A stretch of DNA of 64,000 bases, from contig JAMLJB010000001.1 of the NCBI GenBank assembly GCA_023953835.1, positions 868,001-932,000 of the forward strand, in the 5' to 3' direction. Positions 38,026 through 47,174 of this stretch are shown in pieces. The position numbers and the translations under genes are program-made. The stretch is from Rhizobiaceae bacterium. GTDB taxonomy: Bacteria > Pseudomonadota > Alphaproteobacteria > Rhizobiales > Rhizobiaceae. The notes under the pieces are model-generated. The model was not told the DNA's origin. It saw only the letters and a list, made by a program, of their open reading frames with translations, and searched no databases. Position 1 is the stretch's first letter, and the number at the start of each line of letters is the position of its first letter.

Positions 38026-39536
38026 CGACCTCCGAACCCTTCGTCAGGCTGGAGAAAATCTCCAAATCCTTCGTCGGCGTGAAAGTGTTGAAGGATGTGA
38101 GCTTCGACGTGCGGCCCGGCGAAGTTCACGCGCTGCTCGGCGAAAACGGGGCCGGAAAATCGACCCTCATCAAAATCCTGTCTGGACTGTACCAACCTGA
38201 TGGCGGCTCCATCTTCGTTGGCGGCGAAGAAACGAAATTCGGCTCGACGCGCGATGCGACTGCGGCGGGCATCGCAACCGTCTATCAGGAGCTTCTCCTG
38301 TTTCCCGAGCTGTCCGTCGCGGAAAACGTGTTCCTTGGCCACTACCCGCGCACGGCAGCGGGCATCATCGACTGGTCGGCTGTGCGCGCACGCACCCGCG
38401 ACCTGCTGGACTCGCTCGATACCTACGAGCTTGACGTGGACGCGAAGGTGCTGACGCTGTCGGTCGCGCAACGCCAGCGCGTCGAGATCGCCAAGGCGCT
38501 CAGCCGAAATGCGCGCATCCTTATCATGGACGAACCGACTGCCTCACTGGTTGAATCCGACGTCCAGCGGCTGATGTCCATTGTCCGCCAGCTGCGCGAA
38601 CGCGGCGTCGGCATCATCTATGTCAGCCATCGCATGCCGGAAATTTTCGCGCTGGCAGACCGCGTGACCGTGCTGCGCGACGGCGCATTCGTCGCGACGA
38701 AGGACATCCACGAAGTCACCGAGCAGGACCTCGTGTCGCTGATGGTCGGACGCTCCATCGAGAGCCTGTTTCCGAAGGCGGACGTTCCCATCGGCGAGAC
38801 CGTGCTTGAGGTTAAGAGCCTCAATCACGGACGCCATGTGCAGGACATTTCCTTTTCGTTGCGGAAGGGTGAAATCCTCGGCGTGGCGGGTCTCGTTGGT
38901 AGCGGGCGCACGGAACTTGCGCTCACCCTGTTCGGAATGACGCCCGCAACGAGCGGCCAAGTCACGCTCGACGGCAGGCCGGTGCGCATCGGTTCGCCCA
39001 TACAGGCGCGCGACCTGGGCATCGCCTATGTGCCGGAAGATCGCGGCCTGCAAGGTCTCGTCAAGGCGATGGCCATCCGCAAGAACATCACGATGGCGAC
39101 CATCGACAAGGTGTCGAGCGGCATCTTCATCCGCGCTTCTGCAGAGGCAAAACGGGCGCTCGCGGCGGTGAAGCGGCTCGGCGTGCGCTGCCGCGACATC
39201 GACCAGCCGGTCGGCCAGCTTTCGGGCGGAAATCAGCAGAAGGTCGTCATCGCCAAATGGCTGGAAACCCATCCGAAGGTGCTGATCCTCGACGAGCCGA
39301 CGCGCGGCGTCGATGTCGGCGCGAAATCCGAAATCCATTCCATCATGGGCGAGTTGGTGCGCAACGGCGTGGCCATCCTGATGATCTCCAGCGAACTGCC
39401 GGAAGTTCTCGGCATGAGCGACCGTATCCTCGTGATGAGCGGCGGACGCATCACCGACGTGATTTCACGCGCGGACGCCACGGCGGAACGGGTCGGCGCC
39501 GCGATGACCGCGCATCGAACGGCGGAGGCGGCATGA
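38022..39536 (+). CDS. rhaT: Rhamnose-type sugar ABC transporter ATP-binding protein
   Basis: Two-domain CUT2 ATPase of 504 residues. The first half has Walker A GENGAGKSTLIK near residue 47 and the divergent signature LSVAQRQRVEIAKAL near 146; the second half has GLVGSGRTELAL near 290 and the signature LSGGNQQKVVIAKWL near 405, Walker B ILDEPTRGVD. The degenerate first signature is normal for rhamnose/ribose ATPases. It overlaps kinase and permease genes at both ends by 4 bp. Confidence 0.92.
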   Translation: MTTSEPFVRLEKISKSFVGVKVLKDVSFDVRPGEVHALLGENGAGKSTLIKILSGLYQPDGGSIFVGGEETKFGSTRDATAAGIATVYQELLLFPELSVAENVFLGHYPRTAAGIIDWSAVRARTRDLLDSLDTYELDVDAKVLTLSVAQRQRVEIAKALSRNARILIMDEPTASLVESDVQRLMSIVRQLRERGVGIIYVSHRMPEIFALADRVTVLRDGAFVATKDIHEVTEQDLVSLMVGRSIESLFPKADVPIGETVLEVKSLNHGRHVQDISFSLRKGEILGVAGLVGSGRTELALTLFGMTPATSGQVTLDGRPVRIGSPIQARDLGIAYVPEDRGLQGLVKAMAIRKNITMATIDKVSSGIFIRASAEAKRALAAVKRLGVRCRDIDQPVGQLSGGNQQKVVIAKWLETHPKVLILDEPTRGVDVGAKSEIHSIMGELVRNGVAILMISSELPEVLGMSDRILVMSGGRITDVISRADATAERVGAAMTAHRTAEAA

Positions 39537-40540
39537 TGGCCATGACCGACCTCGACCTGCCTCCGGTCCGGCCAGCCCGAGTGGCCCAACGGCCCGGCGC
39601 ATTCCAGCGGCTGATGTCCGACTATGGGCAGGAGATCGTCGTCCTTCTCGCTATCGTCGCGCTGTTCGTGGTTGTGACCATCGTCAACCCGCGCTTCATC
39701 AGCGCCAACAACCTCACCACCATTTTCGCCGGCAACGCCTATATCGCCATCGCCGCCATCGGCATGTCGATGGTCATCATCACCGGTAATATCGACGTGT
39801 CCGTCGGCGCGCTGATCGGCGTTCTCGCGACCATATCGGGCACGCTCGCCGTCGCTGGATATCCGGTATGGGTTGCGTGGTTCATCCCCGTGCTGGTCGG
39901 CATGGCGATCAATGGCGTGATCGGCACTCTCGTTGCCTATGCCCGCATTCCGTCCATCGTCGTCACGCTCGGCGCGCTGTCGATCCTGCGCGGAGGCCTC
40001 ATCAGCGCGACCGGTGGCACATGGATCAGCGACCTGCCCCCAACCTTCATGATCGCGCAGAAGAAGCTGTTCGGCCTGCCGGTGCCGCTCGTGGCGATGG
40101 TCGTGCTGACGCTGCTTGCGGCTGCATGGATGCGCTACTCGGCCTTCGGGCGCTCGCTCTACGCGCTTGGCGGCAATGCGGAAGCGGCAGTCGCAACCGG
40201 CATCCCCGCCGAGCGGCGCATCGTTGCCGTGTTCGTCATTCACGGCATGTTCGCCGGGCTGGCGACCATCCTGTTCGCCACGCAATTGCAGGTCATCCAG
40301 TCGACGGTTCCGCCGAACCTCGAACTCACCATCATCACGGCGGCGGTGATCGGTGGCGTCTCGATCCTCGGCGGCTCAGGCACCGTGATCGGCTCGACGC
40401 TCGCCGCGATCCTGTTCGCCACCATCGGCTCGGCGCTTATCTTCACGAACGTATCCGCCTACTGGCTGCGCGCGGTGATCGGCCTGCTGATCCTTGCGAC
40501 GGTGCTTGCCGACATGTACCGGCGCAGCAGGAGGATCTGA
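39533..40540 (+). CDS. rhaP: Rhamnose-type sugar ABC transporter permease 1
   Basis: CUT2 permease of 335 residues with about nine hydrophobic spans. The family mark is VIITGNIDVSVGALIGVLA near residue 82 and LTIITAAVIGGVSILGGSGT near 270. Translation is coupled to the ATPase gene through an ATGATG overlap. Together with the next gene it would form a heterodimeric channel. Confidence 0.92.
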   Translation: MMAMTDLDLPPVRPARVAQRPGAFQRLMSDYGQEIVVLLAIVALFVVVTIVNPRFISANNLTTIFAGNAYIAIAAIGMSMVIITGNIDVSVGALIGVLATISGTLAVAGYPVWVAWFIPVLVGMAINGVIGTLVAYARIPSIVVTLGALSILRGGLISATGGTWISDLPPTFMIAQKKLFGLPVPLVAMVVLTLLAAAWMRYSAFGRSLYALGGNAEAAVATGIPAERRIVAVFVIHGMFAGLATILFATQLQVIQSTVPPNLELTIITAAVIGGVSILGGSGTVIGSTLAAILFATIGSALIFTNVSAYWLRAVIGLLILATVLADMYRRSRRI

Positions 40541-40544
40541 GGCG

Positions 40545-41489
40545 ATGAGGCTCGCATCCCTGCTGAGGCACGAAGTGTTACTCGCCATCCTTCTGGCGGT
40601 CGTGTTGCTCATATTGTCATTCCAGTCCGACAAATTCTTCACCGTTAGCAACCTGCTCAACCAGGGACGGTTGATGACCGAAACAGGCCTGATCGCCATC
40701 GCGATGACCTTCATCATCGCAACAGGCGGCATCGACCTATCGGTCGGCTCGATCCTCGGTCTGACGGCGATCCTGACTGGCGTTTTCTGGCAGAATGTCG
40801 GCCTGCCGCTCCCCTTCGCGGCGCTGGCGGCAATCGCCGTCGGCACCTTCGCGGGATTTGTAAACGGCGTCATCATCACGCGCTTCCGCGTGCCGCCGCT
40901 GATCGCCACCCTCGCCACGCTCGCGCTTTATCGCGGATTGGCGGAAGGCATCAGCCAAGCGCGCTCCGTGCGCGGCTATCCAGACTGGTTTTACGTGCTC
41001 GGACAAGGCGAGGTGCTTGGCGTCCCGACGCAGTTGTGGCTGCTCTTCGTCGCCGCGATCCTTGCCTCGATCATCCTTGCCTATACGCGCTGGGGACGCA
41101 CGGTGTACGCCATCGGCAACAACGAAGTCGCAGCGCGCTTTTCGGGCCTTTCCGTCGAAGGCACAAAGCTTGCGCTTTACACCGTCTCGGGTTTCGCGGC
41201 TGCCGTTGCCGCAGTGATCTTCGTTTCCCGTGTCTCGACGACCCGCTCGGACATGGGCACAGGTATCGAGCTGGACGCCATCACGGCGGTGGTGCTCGGC
41301 GGCACATCGATCTTCGGCGGTCGCGGCACGATCGTCGGCACCATGATCGGCCTGTGCCTCATTCAGGCATTGAAGAACGGCCTGTCTCTGGCAGGCGTCA
41401 AGGGCGACGGCACAATCATGCTGATCGGCGCAGTTCTGATACTGGCGATACTCGCCAGCAACCTCTTCGAGAGGAGCGGCACTCGATAA
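40545..41489 (+). CDS. rhaQ: Rhamnose-type sugar ABC transporter permease 2
   Basis: CUT2 permease of 314 residues, with IIATGGIDLSVGSILGLTA near residue 62 and ELDAITAVVLGGTSIFGGRGT near 245. The start lies 4 bp after the first permease stop and has GGAGG upstream. The two permeases differ clearly in sequence, so they are ancient paralogues as in the rhaPQ pair of Rhizobium. Confidence 0.92.
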   Translation: MRLASLLRHEVLLAILLAVVLLILSFQSDKFFTVSNLLNQGRLMTETGLIAIAMTFIIATGGIDLSVGSILGLTAILTGVFWQNVGLPLPFAALAAIAVGTFAGFVNGVIITRFRVPPLIATLATLALYRGLAEGISQARSVRGYPDWFYVLGQGEVLGVPTQLWLLFVAAILASIILAYTRWGRTVYAIGNNEVAARFSGLSVEGTKLALYTVSGFAAAVAAVIFVSRVSTTRSDMGTGIELDAITAVVLGGTSIFGGRGTIVGTMIGLCLIQALKNGLSLAGVKGDGTIMLIGAVLILAILASNLFERSGTR

Positions 41490-41547
41490 TTCGGGAGTAG
41501 ATCGTCGTCACTGCCGCTCTCCGGTGAGACGATATCTGGAGGAGAAA

Positions 41548-42654
41548 ATGGGTAAAGTACTGCTATCCGCATTCCTGGCCTTGTCCTTCTCGACAAGCCT
41601 CAGCCAAGCGCAGTCGGCATGGACCGGCGGCGATGACCTGCCTACCAATCCGCTGGCCTGCGACGCCACCCCACCGACGGCGACGGCCAAGCCCTATGAC
41701 GGCGGTGAGCCCACCAATGCGCCGGACCGCAAGGGCAAGACGCTCGAAGTCGTGGACGTGCCGAAGCTGGTCGGCATCGGCTATTTCAACGCCACATCCA
41801 AAGGCATTGCCGATGCGGCCAAGGAAATGGGCACGATGAACGCCAAGACGGACGGCCCGAGCAAGGCGAACATCGATGACCAGATCACGCTGATCGACAA
41901 CTACATCACCAGCGGCGTGGACGGCATCCTGTTCGCCGCCAACGATCCGGTGGCCATCGCGCCCGTGCTGAAGAAGGCGCTCGCGGCCGGCATCAACGTG
42001 GTCGGCTATGACGCCAACTCCACGCCCGATGCGCGCCAGTGGTTCGTCAATCAGGCGGAGTTCAACGGCATCGCCAAGTCGATGGTCGACGCGATGGCCG
42101 CCGAGATCGGGGACGACGGTGCTTTCGCCATCGTGACCTCGACCTTCACGACGCCGAACCAGGCACGCTGGATCTCCGAGATGGCCGCTTATCAGGCCAA
42201 GTGCCATCCAAACATGAAGTGGCTCGAAACGGTGGAAGCACAGGAAGACAATATCCTGTCCTTCAATCAGGCGAATACGCTCATCAACAAATATGGCGAT
42301 GAGATGAAGGGCATCTTCGGCATGACTTCGGTTGCCACCCCGGCTGCCGCCGACGCCGTGACACAGGCCAACAAGTGCGGCAGCATCTCGGTCGTGGGAC
42401 TGGCGACGCCGAATGCCATGAAGCCATACGTGTCCTCCGGCTGCGTCAAATCGGTGGTGCTTTGGAACCCGGTCGATCTCGGCTATGCGGCGGCCTATGT
42501 GCTGCGCGCCGTGGCCGACGGCGACCTCAAGGCCGGAGCGACCTCGGTGAAGGCCGGGAAGCTGGGTGATCTGTCCGTCATCAACGGTTCGGAAATCCTG
42601 CTCGGCGCGCCCTTCGTGTTCACGAAGGACAACATCAACGATTTCGACTTCTGA
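41548..42654 (+). CDS. Rhamnose-type sugar ABC transporter substrate-binding protein
   Basis: Periplasmic binding protein of 368 residues with a Sec signal (MGKVLLSAFLALSFSTSLSQAQ). The mature protein has a Pro/Thr-rich N-terminal extension of about 45 residues (ending GKTLEVVDVP) before the type-1 fold begins (LVGIGYFNATSKGIADAAKE). Later segments are DGILFAANDPVAIAPVLKKAL and VVGYDANSTPDARQWFVNQAE. GGAGGAGAAA precedes the ATG. In R. leguminosarum rhaS comes first in the transport set and codes for a shorter protein; here the binding protein follows the permeases, so it may be a different subfamily and its sugar is inferred, not shown. Confidence 0.87.
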   Translation: MGKVLLSAFLALSFSTSLSQAQSAWTGGDDLPTNPLACDATPPTATAKPYDGGEPTNAPDRKGKTLEVVDVPKLVGIGYFNATSKGIADAAKEMGTMNAKTDGPSKANIDDQITLIDNYITSGVDGILFAANDPVAIAPVLKKALAAGINVVGYDANSTPDARQWFVNQAEFNGIAKSMVDAMAAEIGDDGAFAIVTSTFTTPNQARWISEMAAYQAKCHPNMKWLETVEAQEDNILSFNQANTLINKYGDEMKGIFGMTSVATPAAADAVTQANKCGSISVVGLATPNAMKPYVSSGCVKSVVLWNPVDLGYAAAYVLRAVADGDLKAGATSVKAGKLGDLSVINGSEILLGAPFVFTKDNINDFDF

Positions 42655-42670
42655 CACATCTCTTGTCGAG

Positions 42671-42697
42671 GCGGTCCGCTGCATCGCGGCGGGCCGC
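42671..42697 (+). terminator. Stem-loop after the binding-protein gene
   Basis: GCGGTCCGC (42671-42679) pairs with GCGGGCCGC (42689-42697) over 9 bp with one G-U pair and a 9-nt loop, 17 bp after the stop codon. No U-run follows, so it is more likely an mRNA-stabilising or processing stem that favours the binding-protein transcript than a full terminator. Confidence 0.55.
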
Positions 42698-42718
42698 AAC
42701 CTTTCCCGGAATAAAACG

Positions 42719-43759
42719 ATGTCCGACTGGCACACTGAACTTGAGGCGCTTCGCGATTTCTCAGCACGGATCGGTGCCGACCCGCTGCTGACGCAGGGAG
42801 CGGGCGGGAACACGTCGATCAAGGCTGGCGATGTCTTGTGGATCAAGGCATCGGGCACCTGGCTCGCCCATGCGCGCGAGCGCGAGATCATGGTTCCGGT
42901 CGCGATTCCACCCCTCATCGATGCGGTACGCAGCTTCGACCCGCGTGCCGACCGCGCGCAGGAATTTACACTGACCGAACTCAATCCGGGCGGCTTGCGC
43001 CCTTCCATCGAGACCACGGTTCACGCCTTGATGCCGCATCGCGTGGTGGTACATGTGCACTGCGTCGACACAATCGCGCTGGCCGTCCGCACCGATTGCG
43101 AAACGCTGCTGGCAGAACGCCTCGACGGCATCAGATGGGCGCTGGTCCCTTATGCGCGGCCCGGACTACCCTTGGCGCTCGCCATTGATGCGAAACTCGG
43201 CACAGAGCCGGATGTGCTTGTGCTTGCCAATCACGGACTGGTCGTCGCCGCCGACACGGTTGAGGAAGCGGAACGTCTGCTCGACACAGTCAAACAAAGG
43301 CTGCGCGCCGCTCCGCGCAATGTCGGTTCCTTCGACGAAACGGCATTGGCGAGGCACGCAAATGCAGGCGACTATCGCCTGCCGACCGACGAGGCCGTCC
43401 ACGGCGTTGCGCTGGATGAATGGGCGTTGAAGGTGGCCGAAGGCGGTAGCCTCTATCCCGACCACGTCATCTTTCTCGGAGCCGGAACTGCGGTCGCGCA
43501 AGACGGTGAAACCCTCGAACAGGTCGAGGCGCGCCTCGGTTTCGCCCCCGCGGCACTGGTCTTTCCGGGGCGGGGCGTATTGATGCGCTCCGATGCGACG
43601 GAAGGCGCGCAGGCGATGGCGCGCTGCCTCTCGGACGTGACACTGCGCATCCCGGAAGGCGCGCCGATCCGCTATCTTTCTGAAGAGGATCACGACCAGC
43701 TTCTCAACTGGGATGCCGAGAAATACCGGCAGCAACTGAACCGCGCGGCTTCGGCATGA
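42719..43759 (+). CDS. Class II aldolase/adducin family protein, RhaD-like without dehydrogenase domain
   Basis: Soluble protein of 346 residues. It has the class II aldolase marks TQGAGGNTSIKAGDVLWIKASGTW split over residues 22-45, metal-site HVHCVDT near 113 and LANHGLVV near 168, and then a C-terminal part (YPDHVIFLGAGTAV) of the kind found after the aldolase domain in RhaD-type proteins. There is no short-chain dehydrogenase domain. It should cleave a ketose 1-phosphate, but the substrate is unknown. No good Shine-Dalgarno is visible before the ATG. It starts a tightly coupled trio with the next kinase and HAD genes. Confidence 0.85.
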   Translation: MSDWHTELEALRDFSARIGADPLLTQGAGGNTSIKAGDVLWIKASGTWLAHAREREIMVPVAIPPLIDAVRSFDPRADRAQEFTLTELNPGGLRPSIETTVHALMPHRVVVHVHCVDTIALAVRTDCETLLAERLDGIRWALVPYARPGLPLALAIDAKLGTEPDVLVLANHGLVVAADTVEEAERLLDTVKQRLRAAPRNVGSFDETALARHANAGDYRLPTDEAVHGVALDEWALKVAEGGSLYPDHVIFLGAGTAVAQDGETLEQVEARLGFAPAALVFPGRGVLMRSDATEGAQAMARCLSDVTLRIPEGAPIRYLSEEDHDQLLNWDAEKYRQQLNRAASA

Positions 43760-45033
43760 GCCCGCTCGTCGTCGGCATCGACATCGGCACCTCCGGCGCG
43801 CGAGCCGCAGCCATGGGCGTCAGGGGAACGATCGCGGCGCAGGCGGCAACCAGCTTCGGTCGGGCGGACAGCACGGTGCGCAATCCCGAGCGCTGGTGGG
43901 ATGCGGTCGGCAAGGCGTTGACCGCCGTCCTGCAACAGATCGATCCAAAGACGGTGCGTGCCATCGCTGTCGATGGTACGTCAGGTACGGTGTTACCCGT
44001 TGATGCGGCAGGCACGCCGCTGGCACAGCCGCTCATGTACAATGATGCGGTTTCCGACCAATCCATCGTCACGAACATTTCCCGACTGGCGCCCGCCGAA
44101 AGCGCCGCCCACGGCGCGAATTCCGGCCTTGCGCGAGCGCTCCTGTTCTCGAACGTCGCGCATGTCCGCAAGATCATCCATCAGGCCGACTGGATTGCGG
44201 GCCACTTCTCCGGCCGCTTCGACCTGAGCGACGACAACAATGCGCTCAAGACAGGCTATGACCCCGTCACTCGGGCTTGGCCGGACTGGATCGCCGAGAC
44301 CGGCCTTTCTCCGGCGCTGCTGCCGGAGGTGAGAGAACCCGGCAGTCCGTTCGGCACAATCGCCCAAGCCGCGGCCCGCCGGTTTGGCCTGCCGGATGAT
44401 GTCGTCATCGTGGCGGGTACCACGGACGGCTGCGCATCGTTTCTCGCCACGGGCGCGAGCAAACCGGGCGACGGCGTAACCGCGCTGGGCTCATCGCTCA
44501 CCATCAAGCTTCTCTGCGACCGACCGATCTTCGCGCCCCAATTCGGGATCTACAGCCACCGCATCGGCGACACCTGGCTGGCGGGTGGCGCTTCGAACAC
44601 GGGCGGGCGGGTGCTCGCCCAATTCTTCGACGCAGACCGGCTGGCCGCACTGTCGGCCCGGATCGACCCCTCAACCCCGAGCGGCCTGAACTATTACCCG
44701 CTGCCGTCGCGCGGCGAGCGTTTTCCATTCGCCGATCCCGGTCTGGAGCCGCGCATGTCACCGCGCCCCGGCGATGACGCATTGTTTCTGCAGGGGTTGC
44801 TGGAGGGAATAGCCGCCATCGAGCAATTGGGATACCAGCGTCTCGCTGAGCTTGGCGCGCCACAATTGTCGAGCCTGCGCACGGTCGGCGGCGGCGCCGC
44901 CAACGCAGTGTGGACAGCAATTCGACACAGACTCCTGAGCGTTCCAATGCCGGATGCCGACAGCACGGATGCGGCGGTGGGCACGGCTCGGCTTGCGCTC
45001 AAGGGCGCAATCGCTTCGGGAGTAGTGGCATGA
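43756..45033 (+). CDS. FGGY-family carbohydrate kinase (ribulokinase/xylulokinase-like)
   Basis: Second sugar kinase of the operon, 425 residues, clearly different from the one at 36640. The N-terminal phosphate motif is GIDIGTSGARAAAMG, followed by IAVDGTSGTVLPVD and the sugar-site segment MYNDAVSD; the C-terminal half has VAGTTDGCASFLATGAS (catalytic Asp) and VGGGAANAVW. The short length and the YNDxR-less N-half resemble the small D-ribulokinase group. It overlaps the aldolase and HAD genes by 4 bp at each end. Together they suggest phosphorylation and cleavage of a ketose different from rhamnulose. Confidence 0.85.
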   Translation: MSPLVVGIDIGTSGARAAAMGVRGTIAAQAATSFGRADSTVRNPERWWDAVGKALTAVLQQIDPKTVRAIAVDGTSGTVLPVDAAGTPLAQPLMYNDAVSDQSIVTNISRLAPAESAAHGANSGLARALLFSNVAHVRKIIHQADWIAGHFSGRFDLSDDNNALKTGYDPVTRAWPDWIAETGLSPALLPEVREPGSPFGTIAQAAARRFGLPDDVVIVAGTTDGCASFLATGASKPGDGVTALGSSLTIKLLCDRPIFAPQFGIYSHRIGDTWLAGGASNTGGRVLAQFFDADRLAALSARIDPSTPSGLNYYPLPSRGERFPFADPGLEPRMSPRPGDDALFLQGLLEGIAAIEQLGYQRLAELGAPQLSSLRTVGGGAANAVWTAIRHRLLSVPMPDADSTDAAVGTARLALKGAIASGVVA

Positions 45034-45869
45034 GTTTTCCGCACCACCAGCTCGGCGGCGTGCGGGATCTGGTTCCGATGTTCGATGCGTTCCTCATCGA
45101 CCAGTTCGGCGTGCTTCACGATGGCAGTGCGCCCTACCCCGGCGCGGTGGAGACCCTGACGAACCTCAAGAGTACGGGTAAGACGATCGTGCTGCTCTCC
45201 AATTCGGGCCGCCGCTCCGCGCCCAATGAAGAACGATTGCTGCGTCTTGGCTTCAGGAAGGGAAGTTGGGACAGCTTTTTGTCATCCGGCGAAGTCGCCT
45301 GGCGCATGCTTGCCACCTCCCCCGACCATGCTGGCCGCAATTGCCTGCTGCTCGCGCGCGGCGGGGACAAGTCTGCGATTGAGGGACTGCCGCTCAACCT
45401 CGTCGAAACCGGGAACGATGCTGATGTCGTCCTGCTGTCGGGCAGCGAGGCGGACACATATGACATGGACCACTATCGCAGATTGCTCGAGCCTGCCGCT
45501 ACGCGACAAGTCCCCTGCATCTGCACGAACCCGGACAAGATCATGCTGACCCCGGTTGGCCCGCGTTTCGGCGCGGGGCAGATCGCCGAAGTCTATGCCG
45601 GCATGGGCGGCCCGGTGAAATGGATCGGCAAGCCCTTTCCGGAAATCTATGATGCGGCGAAGGAACTCATCGGCCATGCGCTCGCCGCGCGAACCGCCTG
45701 CATTGGCGACAGCATCGAGCATGACATTGCGGGCGGGCAGCAGGCGGGCCTGTCGACGGTCCTTGTCGCGACGGGCGTGCTGGACAGCCTGTCCGATGGC
45801 GAACGGGCCGAACTGTACAAGAAACATGGCGCGGCCCCTGACTATTTGCTGCCTGCCTTCGCGTGGTGA
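45030..45869 (+). CDS. HAD-superfamily hydrolase (NagD-like, TIGR01459 type)
   Basis: Phosphatase-like protein of 279 residues. Motif I reads FLIDQFGVLHDG: the nucleophile Asp is present, but the second Asp of the normal DxD is replaced by Phe, as in the TIGR01459 group (DxWGxLHDG). Later motifs are VLLSNSGRR (motif II), WIGKPFPEIYDAA and CIGDSIEHDIAGG (motifs III/IV). Cap type is C2 (NagD). Loss of the acid/base Asp implies slow or altered chemistry. Translationally coupled to the kinase; 11 bp before the isomerase gene. Role in the pathway is unknown; housecleaning of a phosphorylated by-product is one possibility. Confidence 0.83.
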   Translation: MSFPHHQLGGVRDLVPMFDAFLIDQFGVLHDGSAPYPGAVETLTNLKSTGKTIVLLSNSGRRSAPNEERLLRLGFRKGSWDSFLSSGEVAWRMLATSPDHAGRNCLLLARGGDKSAIEGLPLNLVETGNDADVVLLSGSEADTYDMDHYRRLLEPAATRQVPCICTNPDKIMLTPVGPRFGAGQIAEVYAGMGGPVKWIGKPFPEIYDAAKELIGHALAARTACIGDSIEHDIAGGQQAGLSTVLVATGVLDSLSDGERAELYKKHGAAPDYLLPAFAW

Positions 45870-45880
45870 GGATCGATCAT

Positions 45881-47170
45881 ATGGAAACAATGATTGGCCG
45901 CGACGTCGTCGCGAAAGAAAACGACACACGCCTCAAGGCGCTCCAAAGCGATTTCGACGCCCTTGGCGAGCAACTCGACCGCAGGCGGATCGACATAAAC
46001 ACCATCCTGAAAAAGGTCGAGGCGTTCGGAGTCGCCATTCCTTCCTGGGGCGTGGGAACGGGCGGCACCCGTTTTGCCCGCTTTCCCGGCCAGGGAGAGC
46101 CGCGCGACGTGTTCGACAAGATCGAGGATTGCGCGGTGATCCAGCAACTGACCCGCGCGACGCCGACCGTTTCACTCCACATTCCATGGGACAAGGCAGA
46201 TCCGAAGCGCCTCAAGCAGGCCGCGGCGCGCTTTGGCCTAGGCTTCGACGCGATGAACTCCAACACCTTCTCTGACGCCGCGGACCAGAAGCTGTCCTAC
46301 AAATTCGGTTCGCTTTCCCATGCCGACCGGGCGACAAGGCAACAGGCAATCGAACACAACATCGAATGCATCGAGATCGGCAGGGAGATCGGTTCGAAGG
46401 CGCTTACGGTCTGGATCGGCGACGGCTCGAATTTTCCGGGACAGGTCAATTTCGCGCGCGCGTTCGAGCGCTATCTCGACTCAATGCGCGCGATCTATGC
46501 GGAACTGCCGCAGGACTGGCGGCTGTTTACGGAACACAAGATGTATGAACCCGCATTCTACTCGACCGTCGTGCAGGATTGGGGAACGAACTACATCATT
46601 GCGAAGGAGCTTGGCGAGCGCGCCTTTTGCCTTGTCGATCTCGGCCATCATGCGCCGAACGTGAACATTGAAATGATCGTGTCGCGGCTGATCCAGTTCG
46701 GCAAGCTTGGCGGCTTCCATTTCAACGATTCCAAATATGGCGATGACGATCTCGACGCGGGGTCCATCGATCCCTATCGCCTCTTCCTCGTTTTCAACGA
46801 ACTGGTCGATGCCGAGCTTGCCGGAACGAAGGGGTTCGATCCGGCGCATATGCTCGACCAGAGCCACAACGTGACCGATCCGATTGAAAGCCTGATGATG
46901 TCGGCAATCGAGGTGCTGCGCGCCTATGCCGCCGCGCTGCTGGTCGACCGCGACGCATTGCGGTCATTCCAGGAAAGCAACGATGCGCTGATGGCCTCGC
47001 AGGCGCTCAAGACGGCGTTTCGCACGGATGTCGAGCCTATTCTTGCCATGGCGCGGCACAGGACGGGTGGCGCCATCGATCCGGTTGCGACCTATCGCGC
47101 GAGCGGCTATCGGGCCAAGGTCGCCGGGGAACGGCCCGCCGTCGCATCAGGCGGCGGCGGGATAGTTTGA
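45881..47170 (+). CDS. rhaI: L-rhamnose isomerase (RhaI type)
   Basis: Metal-dependent isomerase of 429 residues of the Pseudomonas stutzeri/rhizobial RhaI group, a TIM-barrel unrelated in length to E. coli RhaA. Typical segments are VAIPSWGVGTGGTRFARFPG, LFTEHKMYEPAFYSTVVQDW (metal Glu and His), FCLVDLGHHAPNVNIE (Asp, His) and FHFNDSKYGDDDLDAG (Asp). It converts L-rhamnose to L-rhamnulose; homologues also accept other aldoses. The start at 45881 is preferred over GTG 45863; GAGG lies 9 bp upstream. Last gene of the operon. Confidence 0.93.
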   Translation: METMIGRDVVAKENDTRLKALQSDFDALGEQLDRRRIDINTILKKVEAFGVAIPSWGVGTGGTRFARFPGQGEPRDVFDKIEDCAVIQQLTRATPTVSLHIPWDKADPKRLKQAAARFGLGFDAMNSNTFSDAADQKLSYKFGSLSHADRATRQQAIEHNIECIEIGREIGSKALTVWIGDGSNFPGQVNFARAFERYLDSMRAIYAELPQDWRLFTEHKMYEPAFYSTVVQDWGTNYIIAKELGERAFCLVDLGHHAPNVNIEMIVSRLIQFGKLGGFHFNDSKYGDDDLDAGSIDPYRLFLVFNELVDAELAGTKGFDPAHMLDQSHNVTDPIESLMMSAIEVLRAYAAALLVDRDALRSFQESNDALMASQALKTAFRTDVEPILAMARHRTGGAIDPVATYRASGYRAKVAGERPAVASGGGGIV

Positions 47171-47174
47171 AAGG

